Assembly: GCF_001654925.1 (NCBI RefSeq) | Contig: NZ_LXER01000011.1 | Location: forward strand, 124,001 to 188,000 | Length of the DNA: 64,000 nt | Reading direction: 5' to 3' | Source of the DNA: Buttiauxella brennerae ATCC 51605 | GTDB lineage: Bacteria; Pseudomonadota; Gammaproteobacteria; Enterobacterales; Enterobacteriaceae | The notes under the pieces: generated by a model | What the model was told of the DNA's origin: nothing | What the model saw: only the letters and a program-made list of their open reading frames with translations | The model's database searches: none | Position numbers and translations under genes: made by a program | In this document: positions 18,907-31,002 of the stretch, piece by piece | Numbering within the stretch: position 1 is the first letter of the stretch | Layout of the letters: each line of letters starts with the position of its first letter

Positions 18907-20976
18907 TTAATACATTTTTGCTTCTAAAAGTTCATGCAATTTGTTAATCGGTTGCGGGCGATGGAACAAAAAACCTTGTGCCAGGTGAATACCGCAACTC
19001 TGAACTATTTGGTGTTCCTCTTCCGTTTCTACGCCTTCAATCAAAACCTGGCAACCTGAGGTTTTGCAAAGTTGTACGACATGATGGAGAAATGCTTCAC
19101 CACCTTCACGCGCTAAGCCAAGCACCAGCGTGCGGTCCAGTTTAATTTTATCGAGTTCATATTGTGTCAGGTACGAAAGCGTTGAGTAACCCGAGCCAAA
19201 ATCATCAAGCGCAATTTTAATCCCAAACTGGCGCAGTATGGCGAGAACTTCTATCACCTGTTCGGGCTGTGTGACTTTCTGCGATTCGGTAATTTCCATT
19301 TCTAATTTCCAGCCTGACGGTAACGGCTGGCGCATTAGTTTGCTTACCAGACTCAGGAAATTAGGGTCGAGTAATGTTTGTGGTGAAATATTTACCGAAA
19401 GTATCATGCCTGGGAAACGAGACAGCTCATGATGAATAGTTTGAATCGCCGTTTCCAGTACCCAAAAATCGACTTCAGGCATCATGCCAAGTCGTTCGTA
19501 ATATTTTAAAAAATAGGGTGGGGTGATTTTTCCGTCATCAGTTTGATGGCGAAGTAACACTTCCATGGCCACAATTTTACGCTCATCAAGCGTTATCTGA
19601 GGTTGAAACCAGAGGACAAAGTTACCACTATTTTGCAGTTCATTGATTTTGCGCCTGGCATCAATATATTCATTTACCTCAGAAAGATAATGATGAGGTG
19701 ATTCTACTTCGCGGTGTCCAGGAATGGATAACTGGAACTGGTTTTCTTTTAAGGGCACAAAGCGAGTATCCCCGCAAGGCAGGTTGATTTCTTTATAGTC
19801 GCGCTTTTCCATATAGCGCAGGAAAGGCCAGTAAATGACTATGCCCATGCCGATTAAAAACACCTGAAAGAGAATGGCATTTATCGAACCATTTGTACCG
19901 ATCCAGGCATTAATTAGGGTAGGCGTCGCCCAGCCTACCATCTGTTGCATAGGTGGCACGATATGCCACAGGGTTGCATAATAGGCGATGATGTAATCCA
20001 TCGCGGGGGTCATCAAAAAGGGAATGAACATCACCGGGTTCAACACCACCGGTACGCCAAAGATCAGCGGTTCATTGATGTTAAAGATGGCCAAAGGCAG
20101 AGAAACACCGATTAAGTGGCGGTTAGACGGGTTTCGACTTATTAACAAACAAATCAACAGGCTTAACGTTCCGCCGCAGCCGCCAGAAGCACACCATGTA
20201 TCATAAAAGGGAACGCTGATAATATTTAACGATTCACGGCCCGCCTTCCAGGCGTCTATGTTGGCCATCGTTTCATTCATGAGTTTCAGGCCGGTATCCT
20301 GGAAAATATAAATACCATGGATACCAAAAAACCATGTGCCTTCCCGTAGGAGTTCATAGAGCAAACCATGAATAAAATTATCGGGATAGATGGCTTTGGC
20401 TATATCGCTGGTAATCCAGCTACTGGCATGCAGTATAACGTGCCCAATCAGTATTAAAGACAGGATCTTGCTAAAAAATACCAGTAAGGTTTTTATTGAG
20501 GGTAGGTTGAATTTTATTTTATTGGTTCGAAAGAGCTTAATGTTTTTTTCTAGAATAAGATTGGTGAAAATAGCCGATAGCAAAGCCACTGGCAGGCTCA
20601 CACCAATAAGAAAATTAGCATCATGATTGTGCTCAAGCCCTGTGATACCAAGCAACACCGTTAGGCTGAATGATATGCTGAGCATAATAGAAAGGCGGTA
20701 TCTTACGGCCCATTGCAATGAGAAAACAATATTTAGCAACACAGGTAAGAAAACCAGCATCGTCTGCTGTAGGTTTCCTAGCCATAATGACGCTTTTTGC
20801 CAGTGAAAATTCAGACATAATGTACTGGCAACAACAATCAAACCGCGCAGTACGGAAAATGGCACTATTGCCATAGTGCTACTAAGCACCGCCTGAGAAA
20901 TACGGTTGTTAATGAATTTCAACTTTAATTGGTAAAGGATACTGTTTACATTTCTTATCGGAGTGTTGTAATTCAT
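18907..20976 (-). CDS. PTS EIIC-like membrane domain fused to EAL phosphodiesterase
   Basis: A protein of about 689 residues. Its N-terminal 420 or so residues are polytopic and match the lactose/cellobiose-type PTS permease EIIC, including GGCGGTLSLLICLLIS and the substrate-site motif NINEPLIFGVPVVLNP. A cytoplasmic EAL domain follows with intact motifs: MEVLLRHQ, EMEITES, LDDFGSGYSTLSYL, KIKLDRTLV and EGVETEEE. It probably couples sensing or transport of a sugar to c-di-GMP hydrolysis. No IIA or IIB domain is attached. The chosen start is MNYNTPIRN, where EIIC homology begins. A TTG 108 bases upstream would add a hydrophobic leader. Confidence 0.87.
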   Translation of the reverse strand: MNYNTPIRNVNSILYQLKLKFINNRISQAVLSSTMAIVPFSVLRGLIVVASTLCLNFHWQKASLWLGNLQQTMLVFLPVLLNIVFSLQWAVRYRLSIMLSISFSLTVLLGITGLEHNHDANFLIGVSLPVALLSAIFTNLILEKNIKLFRTNKIKFNLPSIKTLLVFFSKILSLILIGHVILHASSWITSDIAKAIYPDNFIHGLLYELLREGTWFFGIHGIYIFQDTGLKLMNETMANIDAWKAGRESLNIISVPFYDTWCASGGCGGTLSLLICLLISRNPSNRHLIGVSLPLAIFNINEPLIFGVPVVLNPVMFIPFLMTPAMDYIIAYYATLWHIVPPMQQMVGWATPTLINAWIGTNGSINAILFQVFLIGMGIVIYWPFLRYMEKRDYKEINLPCGDTRFVPLKENQFQLSIPGHREVESPHHYLSEVNEYIDARRKINELQNSGNFVLWFQPQITLDERKIVAMEVLLRHQTDDGKITPPYFLKYYERLGMMPEVDFWVLETAIQTIHHELSRFPGMILSVNISPQTLLDPNFLSLVSKLMRQPLPSGWKLEMEITESQKVTQPEQVIEVLAILRQFGIKIALDDFGSGYSTLSYLTQYELDKIKLDRTLVLGLAREGGEAFLHHVVQLCKTSGCQVLIEGVETEEEHQIVQSCGIHLAQGFLFHRPQPINKLHELLEAKMY

Positions 20977-21393
20977 TCGTTGCTTAATTATGGGTTGAAT
21001 TGTTATTGTTGTTACAAGAGCAAACGCTACTATAGCATCATAACTAATCAGGTGATATTGAATTTTATTATTGGTAATTTTCAAGCTGATGAAAATCTAA
21101 CATTACACAAATATGCTATTTACATAATTGCCTCAAGCGTAATTATCTTGTGTGATTTAAATACTTCGTTTCCATAAATATGAATTTGCCTGGTGTCCAA
21201 AATTACGCATTATTTTCTTCTGCTGCTCAGGTTTTATTCTGATTGCTCCTGTATTCGTTCGTTGTATTATTATTTAAGACCATAATCTCACCAGCTAACC
21301 CTTGTTATCAACCTGTAATGCACCGTTTGTTTTTTACTGCACGTCTGTATTTCGTTGCCTGTTAACAGCGCTAAACGCAAGCAGTTCTGGCAA
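20977..21393. other. Intergenic region between lacI and the EIIC-EAL gene
   Basis: About 415 AT-rich bases that must hold the end of the lacI transcript and the promoter of the EIIC-EAL gene, both on the minus strand. No clear hairpin with a T-run is visible on that strand, and no convincing ORF. Confidence 0.4.
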
Positions 21394-22464
21394 TTAAAGC
21401 TTATTTATCAAAGTTTTCAGTTCTTCAATAATGTCTGCTGTTGTTTGTTGCGCGGGATAGGGATATGTGGACTCACGCACCACGAGTCGGGTGGGAAGTA
21501 ACGTCAATACTTTGCGGGGTGGGGGTGATTGAGCCATTAGCGATGTCACTATTTCGACCGCACGCTGGCCTAATAAGTTGAAATCCTGCGCGACGGTGGT
21601 TAATGCAGGCTGGAAAAACAGACTGTCGGCGGTATCGTCATAACCCGTTACGGACACCGAATGAGCGCCCGTACGCTTGAGTTGTGCGAGCGCACTGAGC
21701 ACACCTAACGCCATCTGGTCGTTTGCCACAATAATGGCACTGATGCGTGGATTGGCATGAATCAGCTCAAAGGTTTTTGCCCAACCGCTGCTGGCGCTCC
21801 AGTCGCCCCATGCGGTAATCGCATTCGTTACGCCAAACCGGTGTAAGGACTCGCGCCAACAACCAAGGCGCAGCCGTGCGGAAATGGATTGTGCAGGGCC
21901 TGCCAGCAACCCAAATTGCCGGTGCCCCAGTTCCCACAAGTGCTTCACGCAGGCACCAGAACCTTCCTGGTGATCGAACCGCACACAAGAAACGTCTGTT
22001 TCCGGGGGAACATCCAAAAATAGACAGGCCAGATCGTCATTCTCCCTGCTCAACCGTTCAGCAAGGCTGCTCTCAAGTGGCAGGTTTGCGATAACACCTC
22101 GAATATTCTGTGCCCGAAACTCATTAAGCACCGATTGCAACGCTTCGTATTCGGCACCTTTTGGCATCGCAACCGAAACCTGTAACTGCTGCTCTTCTGC
22201 ATGACTTTTTATGGCCGCAGCAATTTGCGAAGGAGCATGATACGTCAGCGACGACGTGATAAGTCCCAGCGCAGGCATGGTTTTCCCGGCAAGCAATTGC
22301 GCCGATCGGTTGGGCACGTAGTGCAACACGCTCATCGCGTGCAGCACTTTTTCACGAGTTCGCGCAGAGACCTGGGCCGGGTTGTTCAGCACGCGTGAAA
22401 CGGTTTGCTGCGAAACGCCTGCTTCACGCGCGACATCATTCAAGGTTGCCTGTCGGTTAGTCAT
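21394..22464 (-). CDS. lacI: Lactose operon repressor LacI
   Basis: A 356-residue LacI-family repressor. The N-terminal helix-turn-helix and hinge helix are canonical (TLNDVAREAGVSQQTVSRVLNN and VPNRSAQLLAGK). The periplasmic-binding-protein-like core follows (LGLITSSLTYHAPSQIAAAIK, IIVANDQMALGVLSALAQL, SVTGYDDTADS), with a C-terminal tail (TTADIIEELKTLINKL) that resembles the LacI tetramerisation helix. The start is set by AAGGGGAA upstream of MTNRQ; an upstream in-frame ATG lacks this. It is divergent from lacZY with two palindromic operators between them. Confidence 0.93.
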   Translation of the reverse strand: MTNRQATLNDVAREAGVSQQTVSRVLNNPAQVSARTREKVLHAMSVLHYVPNRSAQLLAGKTMPALGLITSSLTYHAPSQIAAAIKSHAEEQQLQVSVAMPKGAEYEALQSVLNEFRAQNIRGVIANLPLESSLAERLSRENDDLACLFLDVPPETDVSCVRFDHQEGSGACVKHLWELGHRQFGLLAGPAQSISARLRLGCWRESLHRFGVTNAITAWGDWSASSGWAKTFELIHANPRISAIIVANDQMALGVLSALAQLKRTGAHSVSVTGYDDTADSLFFQPALTTVAQDFNLLGQRAVEIVTSLMAQSPPPRKVLTLLPTRLVVRESTYPYPAQQTTADIIEELKTLINKL

Positions 22465-22527
22465 CTTTTCCCCTTTTTGCTGCATGATGCGGGGCTAAAC
22501 ATGGGCGGTCAAGAGCGTAATTTGTGA

Positions 22528-22546
22528 AATGTATAGCGCTAACATT
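22528..22546. promoter_or_regulatory. lac operator 1 (palindrome near lacI)
   Basis: aatgtatagcgctaacatt is a near-perfect palindrome with the LacI/GalR-type core AGCGCT. It lies about 65 bases upstream of the lacI start and about 105 bases upstream of the expected lacZ transcription start, so it is suited to autoregulation and DNA looping. Confidence 0.75.
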
Positions 22547-22569
22547 TTTTGTCATGATAACGACAAAAA
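22546..22569. repeat. Inverted repeat in lac control region
   Basis: TTTTTGTC and GACAAAAA form 8-bp arms around an 8-base spacer, directly beside operator 1. It could be a site for another regulator. It does not resemble the LacI operators. Confidence 0.4.
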
Positions 22570-22595
22570 TGATGATTTATCGACCGCTTTCGTGA

Positions 22596-25811
<3,216 letters not shown>

Positions 25812-25866
25812 TCGCCGGAGGGGGGCACCCCTCCATTTCCATAAATAATAATATCGGAAATACCCT

Positions 25867-27135
25867 ATGAAATTATCCGCGCTCAGCACACGTGAACAAC
25901 ATAACTTCATCTATTTTATGCTGTTCTTCTTTTTCTATTATTTCATTATGTCGGCCTACTTTCCCTTTTTCCCGGTATGGCTGGCTGATGTAAACCATTT
26001 AACCAAAACAGAAACGGGACTGGTGTTTTCATCGATCTCTCTTTTCGCGATTATATTCCAGGTTGCCTTTGGCCTGATTTCCGACAAGCTGGGGTTACGT
26101 AAGCATTTACTGTGGTGCATTGTCGTCTTGCTGGTGCTGTTTGCGCCTTTCTTTATTTATGTTTTATCGCCGCTGTTGCAATACAACATTTACCTGGGCG
26201 CGATGGCGGGCGGTATCTACCTTGGCTGTGTTTTCTCGGGCGGTTCAGGTGCGGTAGAAGCCTACATTGAGCGTGTCAGCCGTCATAACCGTTTTGAATA
26301 TGGTCAGGTACGTGTTTCAGGCTGTGTGGGCTGGGCAATTTGTGCGTCGCTGACGGGGATTTTATTTAGCATCAACCCTAATATTACGTTCTGGATTGCC
26401 TCCGGTTTCGCGCTGGTATTGGCTGTGCTGTTGCTGTTATCACGGCCAGACCCAAAAACAGAAGCTGCACCCGTGAACACCGCCGAGAGCAAGAAACAGG
26501 AGTTTTCGCTGCATCTGGTCGTGGAATTATTGAAGATGCCACGCTTCTGGGCCTTTCTGCTGTATGTGATTGGCGTTGCCAGTATTTACGATGTGTTCGA
26601 CCAGCAATTCGCTAACTTCTTTAAAGGCTTTTTCTCCTCGCCGCAGAAGGGAACCGAGATATTTGGCTATGTCACAACCGGTGGCGAGTTACTGAACGCC
26701 ACGATTATGTTCTTTGCTCCATTCATTATTAACCGCATTGGCGCTAAAAATGCTTTGCTGGTGGCAGGGGTGATTATGTCGGCCAGGATCACCGGTTCAT
26801 CATTTGCCACCACCGGCACCGAAGTGATCATTCTCAAGATGCTTCATATGTTTGAACTGCCGTTCTTACTGGTCGGCACCTTCAAATATATCTCATCTGT
26901 ATTTGACCCGCGTTTGTCAGCCACACTGTTTTTAATCGGCTTTAACTTATCGAAACAGCTTTCCGGTGTTGTGCTTTCAACCTGGGCAGGCTCGATGTAT
27001 GACACGGTAGGCTTTAGCCATGCGTATCTGGTGTTGGGGCTGATAACAGCAAGTTTTACGGTTATTTCGTTCTTTACCTTGAGCCATTCGCCGCGTAACA
27101 CGTTTCTTGCGGCAGAGGCGAGCAAGGCGGCCTGA
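25867..27135 (+). CDS. lacY: Lactose permease LacY
   Basis: A 422-residue, 12-helix lactose:H+ symporter of the oligosaccharide:H+ symporter branch of the MFS. Residues essential in E. coli LacY are kept in context: Glu in SGAVEAYIERVS, Arg in the following FEYGQVRVSGCVGWA region, Glu in TTGGELLNA, Arg in MSARITGSSF, and His and Glu in LKMLHMFELPFLLVG. It follows lacZ after 55 bases. No lacA follows, and the next gene is convergent. Confidence 0.96.
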   Translation: MKLSALSTREQHNFIYFMLFFFFYYFIMSAYFPFFPVWLADVNHLTKTETGLVFSSISLFAIIFQVAFGLISDKLGLRKHLLWCIVVLLVLFAPFFIYVLSPLLQYNIYLGAMAGGIYLGCVFSGGSGAVEAYIERVSRHNRFEYGQVRVSGCVGWAICASLTGILFSINPNITFWIASGFALVLAVLLLLSRPDPKTEAAPVNTAESKKQEFSLHLVVELLKMPRFWAFLLYVIGVASIYDVFDQQFANFFKGFFSSPQKGTEIFGYVTTGGELLNATIMFFAPFIINRIGAKNALLVAGVIMSARITGSSFATTGTEVIILKMLHMFELPFLLVGTFKYISSVFDPRLSATLFLIGFNLSKQLSGVVLSTWAGSMYDTVGFSHAYLVLGLITASFTVISFFTLSHSPRNTFLAAEASKAA

Positions 27136-27170
27136 CAGGCCGCACATGGCGTGAAATGTTGTGAAGCGTG

Positions 27171-28166
27171 TTATTCCAGAGCTAGCATGGCAAAACTTGC
27201 TAACCAGTGCCCGCCGCTATAATGGCTGCCAACGACATGTTCAATACTGGCGTCCAGATGGCGGGCTATTGCTTGATGCAAAGGCTGCTGCACCGGGTGC
27301 TCAGCCGGTAATGCCGCTGCAATACGCTTAAAGCACCACGTGCGGCTCAAATTCAGGCCGTCAAGATGGGCGATTTTAGGGTCGGTGCGGTCGCTCACTG
27401 TAGCGGGTTGCATCAGGGCATCAATGCTCGCCAGGCGGGGCAGATAACGGTCAAACCAGGCCGGGAAATCACCACTCACCTGGCTCATTAACAACGCTTC
27501 GCACAACGCGCCAGAAACGTATTCGTCGCCACCCGGTTCATAATGAGCCGGATAATCTACATCCTGTAGATAGAAACGATTAGCACCATCAATAATGGCG
27601 GCTTCCAGTACTTCATCGCCACATGATCTGGCGTAATCTAACCCTAAAGCCAGAGCGAATGCGGTGTTGTAATGCGTGCCAACACGTATCGGATAGGTTA
27701 GCTTTTCCAGATAACCTATCAGCCGGGTGCGAATATCCTGAGTCAGTGGTTCAAGCAGGGCTGACCAGCGTTTCGCCTGCGGAAGCGTTGATTCCGCTAA
27801 TTCTTGTGCCAGCGCCAGCAGCCAGCCATAACCGTAAGGGCGCTCAAAGGAGGCACGGAACGGTGCATTAAAATAGGCCAGTTCGCGGGCCACATTTGCT
27901 TCGCTAAAGTGCTCATCAAACAGGTCGATGATAGCGTCACGTGACGGAAGTTCCGGGTAGCGGCGCAGGCAACGTAACAATAACCAGTAGCCGTGCACCG
28001 CAGAGTGCCAGTCAAAGCAGCCATAAAAAATCGGGTGTAACTCGCGCGGTGGCAGCACATCAGCATCATCATTGAGCAAATGCATGATGTGATTAGGGTA
28101 TTCCTGGCGCAAAAAAGTCAGTGGCATATTGGCAAAAGCTTCAGCCTGAAGTGGGCTCAGCGGCAT
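27171..28166 (-). CDS. DUF2891 family protein
   Basis: A 331-residue cytosolic protein of the DUF2891 family, recognised by YPNHIMHLLNDDADVLPPRELHPIFYGCFDWHSAVHGYW, RPYGYGWLLALAQEL, the THYNTAFALALGLDYA region, and the C-terminal HYSGGHWLASFAMLAL. The many conserved His, Trp and Asp residues suggest an alpha/alpha-toroid-type enzyme, but the reaction is not established to my knowledge. It is last in a three-gene operon with two membrane proteins (DUF979, DUF969), 36 bases after the DUF979 gene. Confidence 0.85.
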   Translation of the reverse strand: MPLSPLQAEAFANMPLTFLRQEYPNHIMHLLNDDADVLPPRELHPIFYGCFDWHSAVHGYWLLLRCLRRYPELPSRDAIIDLFDEHFSEANVARELAYFNAPFRASFERPYGYGWLLALAQELAESTLPQAKRWSALLEPLTQDIRTRLIGYLEKLTYPIRVGTHYNTAFALALGLDYARSCGDEVLEAAIIDGANRFYLQDVDYPAHYEPGGDEYVSGALCEALLMSQVSGDFPAWFDRYLPRLASIDALMQPATVSDRTDPKIAHLDGLNLSRTWCFKRIAAALPAEHPVQQPLHQAIARHLDASIEHVVGSHYSGGHWLASFAMLALE

Positions 28167-28202
28167 AAAAACTCCTTTCGATTCGAATCGTTATTCAGCG
28201 CC

Positions 28203-29189
28203 TTAGCGGAATGAGAGAAAGTACATCAGGAACACGTTTGCCAGCAGCAATGCCAGCGCGGTCGGGATCTGAATCTTGATGACTTGATACTTATCTTTCA
28301 GCTCAAGCAAAGCTGCCGGAACAATGTTGAAGTTAGCGGCCATCGGTGTCATTAACGTCCCGCAATAACCGGCGTACATACCAATCGCCAGCAATGGCGC
28401 GGGATCGGCATGGTGGTGCGTAATGAGAAACGGCATGGCAATCCCTGCGGTTAACACCGGGAATGCGGCAAAAGCATTGCCCATTATCATGGTGAATAAC
28501 GCCATTCCTATGCAGTAAATAAGCACCAGCGTGAAGCGGTTTTCTGGGTTCACAAACAGCTCGACCACTTTACGAACCGACTCGCCGGTATTGGCGACGA
28601 TAAATACCCCGCCGAGCATAGCCAGCATTTGCGGTAAAATAATCGCCCAGCCAACAGTGTCAACGATACGGCGTGATTGCCCAAACGCCTGCAATGGTGA
28701 ACCTTTGGTTAGCCACCATCCGGCCAGTATCGCCGCAACACTCGCCACACAAAGTGATGCCAACGTGAGCTGCTTTTGGTCAAGCAAATAGACGCCGCCA
28801 ATCGAAACATTTTTCATGAACAGCGTGCATAACACGGTGATGACCGGGATAAGTAACGCCGGTAAGAACAACCAGTTCTTGATGCTGGAAGCAGAGGCTT
28901 CACGTTGTGCGTCGGTAGACATTGGGTAGCGGCCTTTGCCGACCAACCCGCAGCCTGCCAGCAGGGCAATGGCAATGACGCTTGCGCCAATTATCCGGTA
29001 GGCCAGCGATTTACCCAGTGTGTCAACCATCAGGTCGCCAAACAGGAATATCGCGCCAAATAAGAACCAGAACAGTGCCGTGGTAAAACGTTTTGGGTTA
29101 CCTCTGTCGCGCAACGTCATCACAACCAGAATCATGACGATAATGCCAATCAGGTAGTAAACGCGGTTGATCGTCAGCAAAGTGCTCAT
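28203..29189 (-). CDS. DUF979 family permease-like membrane protein
   Basis: A 328-residue polytopic membrane protein with about ten hydrophobic segments, matching the DUF979 family (for example MAMLGGVFIVANTGESVRKVV, TMIMGNAFAAFPVLTAGIAMPFL, YAGYCGTLMTPMAANFNIVPAALLEL). DUF969 and DUF979 proteins occur as adjacent pairs and are thought to form a two-subunit transporter. In some bacteria they neighbour pyrrolidone-carboxylate metabolism genes, so 5-oxoproline is a candidate substrate (inference only). Its start overlaps the DUF969 stop by 4 bases. Confidence 0.85.
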   Translation of the reverse strand: MSTLLTINRVYYLIGIIVMILVVMTLRDRGNPKRFTTALFWFLFGAIFLFGDLMVDTLGKSLAYRIIGASVIAIALLAGCGLVGKGRYPMSTDAQREASASSIKNWLFLPALLIPVITVLCTLFMKNVSIGGVYLLDQKQLTLASLCVASVAAILAGWWLTKGSPLQAFGQSRRIVDTVGWAIILPQMLAMLGGVFIVANTGESVRKVVELFVNPENRFTLVLIYCIGMALFTMIMGNAFAAFPVLTAGIAMPFLITHHHADPAPLLAIGMYAGYCGTLMTPMAANFNIVPAALLELKDKYQVIKIQIPTALALLLANVFLMYFLSFR

Positions 29190-29914
29190 TTGGTCACCTC
29201 GTGCATCTCAGGTTTCTGTTGAGCACGCCAGGCCATAACATCGCGATGGATGCTGGCATCAAGCCGTGTCAGGCGGAACATATGGATAGCCAGTGCGGTC
29301 AGTGCGGTGGGAATGGCCCACAGGCCGATATGCAGTGGCTCGATAGTGGTAATGCCGTTCTCTTTCAGGAAGGCATCAATAAGCAGAACCGCGCCGAAGG
29401 CGATAAAAATATCCTCGCCAAAGAAGACCGCGATATTGTCACAGGCAGCTGCATGGGCTTTGATTTTATCGCGAATATGCTGGGGGAGTTCACCGTATTT
29501 ATTTAACGCGGCACCTTCGGCCATTGGGGCTAACAGCGGGCGTACGGTTTGCGCATGCCCGCCAAGCGACATCAGCCCAAGTGCGGCGGTGCCCTCACGA
29601 CCAATGAAATAAATCATCAATATACGTGCGGATGTGGCACTGGCTATTTTGGCAATCCATGCCTGAGCGCGTTCTTTCAAACCGTAATATTCCAGCAGGC
29701 CTATTACGGGTAAGATCAGAATAAAGGTGGCGAGAGAACGGCTATTAAAAAATTTCTCTCCGAAGGTTTCCAGTAGCATACCGAAATCCATTCCTACCGA
29801 TAGTCCAGTTGTTAATCCTGCAATAACGACAACAATCAGTGGATTGAATCGCAATGCAAAACCAATAACAACAACGGGTATCCCGATGAGTGGTAAAAGG
29901 GTGGAGCTATCCAT
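29186..29914 (-). CDS. DUF969 family permease-like membrane protein
   Basis: A 242-residue membrane protein with about six hydrophobic segments: LLPLIGIPVVVIGFALRFNPLIVVVIAGLTTGL at the N terminus, FILILPVIGLLEYYGLKERAQ, and GREGTAALGLMSLGGHAQTVRPLLAPMAEGAA. It is the first gene of the DUF969-DUF979-DUF2891 operon, overlapping the next gene by 4 bases (ATGA coupling). It is divergent from the MarR-like regulator at 30184, with a 269-base promoter region between them. That regulator may control it. Confidence 0.85.
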   Translation of the reverse strand: MDSSTLLPLIGIPVVVIGFALRFNPLIVVVIAGLTTGLSVGMDFGMLLETFGEKFFNSRSLATFILILPVIGLLEYYGLKERAQAWIAKIASATSARILMIYFIGREGTAALGLMSLGGHAQTVRPLLAPMAEGAALNKYGELPQHIRDKIKAHAAACDNIAVFFGEDIFIAFGAVLLIDAFLKENGITTIEPLHIGLWAIPTALTALAIHMFRLTRLDASIHRDVMAWRAQQKPEMHEVTK

Positions 29915-30183
29915 TATTTTTACCCTGTGTACGTGAGTTGTGTTTTTTTAGAATCACGAAATATCTTCTTTTTCCTTAATTTTCTTAAGGATGGATATTC
30001 TCGTTAATGAACTTGCTTAGCATTAGAGATTTAAATCACATCGACGAACAGTTCGCTTTCGCGATGCAGCCGATAAAGACATATAGCAAAACGATGACAA
30101 AATGGAAATAAATTATCACTAATTTATTTGTGATTTATCGGTTTTCAATTATGGTTTATTGACATCACATTAAGGAGCCGACA

Positions 30184-30735
30184 ATGGCAGCAGAGAAAAA
30201 AAGAGTCGATTCAGCAGTCAATAACAAAAGCATAAAAGATCCCATTGTCTCTTCTCACCATTTGGTTTCTGAGCGATGTGCTGAGTTATCTGAGCTTGAA
30301 TATGCGTTAATCATGACCAGCAATGCTTTCAATAAATGGATGGTGCGCTGCATGACAGCCGCAGGCGAACCGGATATGGGGCCGCTTGATGTGTCATTGC
30401 TGCACCATATCAACCATCGCAATCGCCAGAAAAAACTTGCTGATATCTGCTTTGTTTTGAATGTGGAAGATACGCATATCGTCGCGTACGCGTTAAAAAA
30501 ACTGGTTAAAGCAGGCTACGTTTCGAGTGAAAAGCAGGGCAAAGAACTTTACTTTTCCACAACTGAACAAGGACAGAAGTTGTGTGATAAATATCGTGAA
30601 GTTCGTGAAACCTGCCTAATTGCGCTACAGAATGAAACAGGGATTTCGGCTAAATCAATTGGTGAAAACGCACAGTTATTACGTGCCATATCGGCGCTGT
30701 ACGATAATGCAGCGCGTACCGCCGCTTCACTATAA
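30184..30735 (+). CDS. MarR-like winged-helix transcriptional regulator
   Basis: A 183-residue regulator. It has a charged, poorly structured N terminus, then a winged helix-turn-helix (PLDVSLLHHINHRNRQKKLADICFVLNVEDTHIVAYALKKLVKAGYVSSEKQGKELYFSTTEQGQ) typical of the MarR superfamily. AAGGAG precedes the ATG. Its divergent position to the DUF969-DUF979-DUF2891 operon suggests it controls that operon. The ligand and target are not known from the sequence. Confidence 0.8.
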   Translation: MAAEKKRVDSAVNNKSIKDPIVSSHHLVSERCAELSELEYALIMTSNAFNKWMVRCMTAAGEPDMGPLDVSLLHHINHRNRQKKLADICFVLNVEDTHIVAYALKKLVKAGYVSSEKQGKELYFSTTEQGQKLCDKYREVRETCLIALQNETGISAKSIGENAQLLRAISALYDNAARTAASL

Positions 30736-31002
30736 CTAATTCTTATGACACAGGCCGGTAATAACTGCTGATATTAACCTTGTTATAAGTTTGGTTATTT
30801 GTTTGTTAATCTCTCATTTCATTAACTTCCCCCTTTTCATCAATCTAAAAATGAAGTGGGGGAACGTACAAAAAACAGCTGAAATCGTAAGCCTTTTGAT
30901 CCAGTTTATTAATGTTGAGTTTATTTGATGCATAATAGCTGCCGACCTCCGCAGGTGCGGGGTTAAGCACCAGCTTTTTCTGGCGACTGAAGGTTTATTT
31001 TA

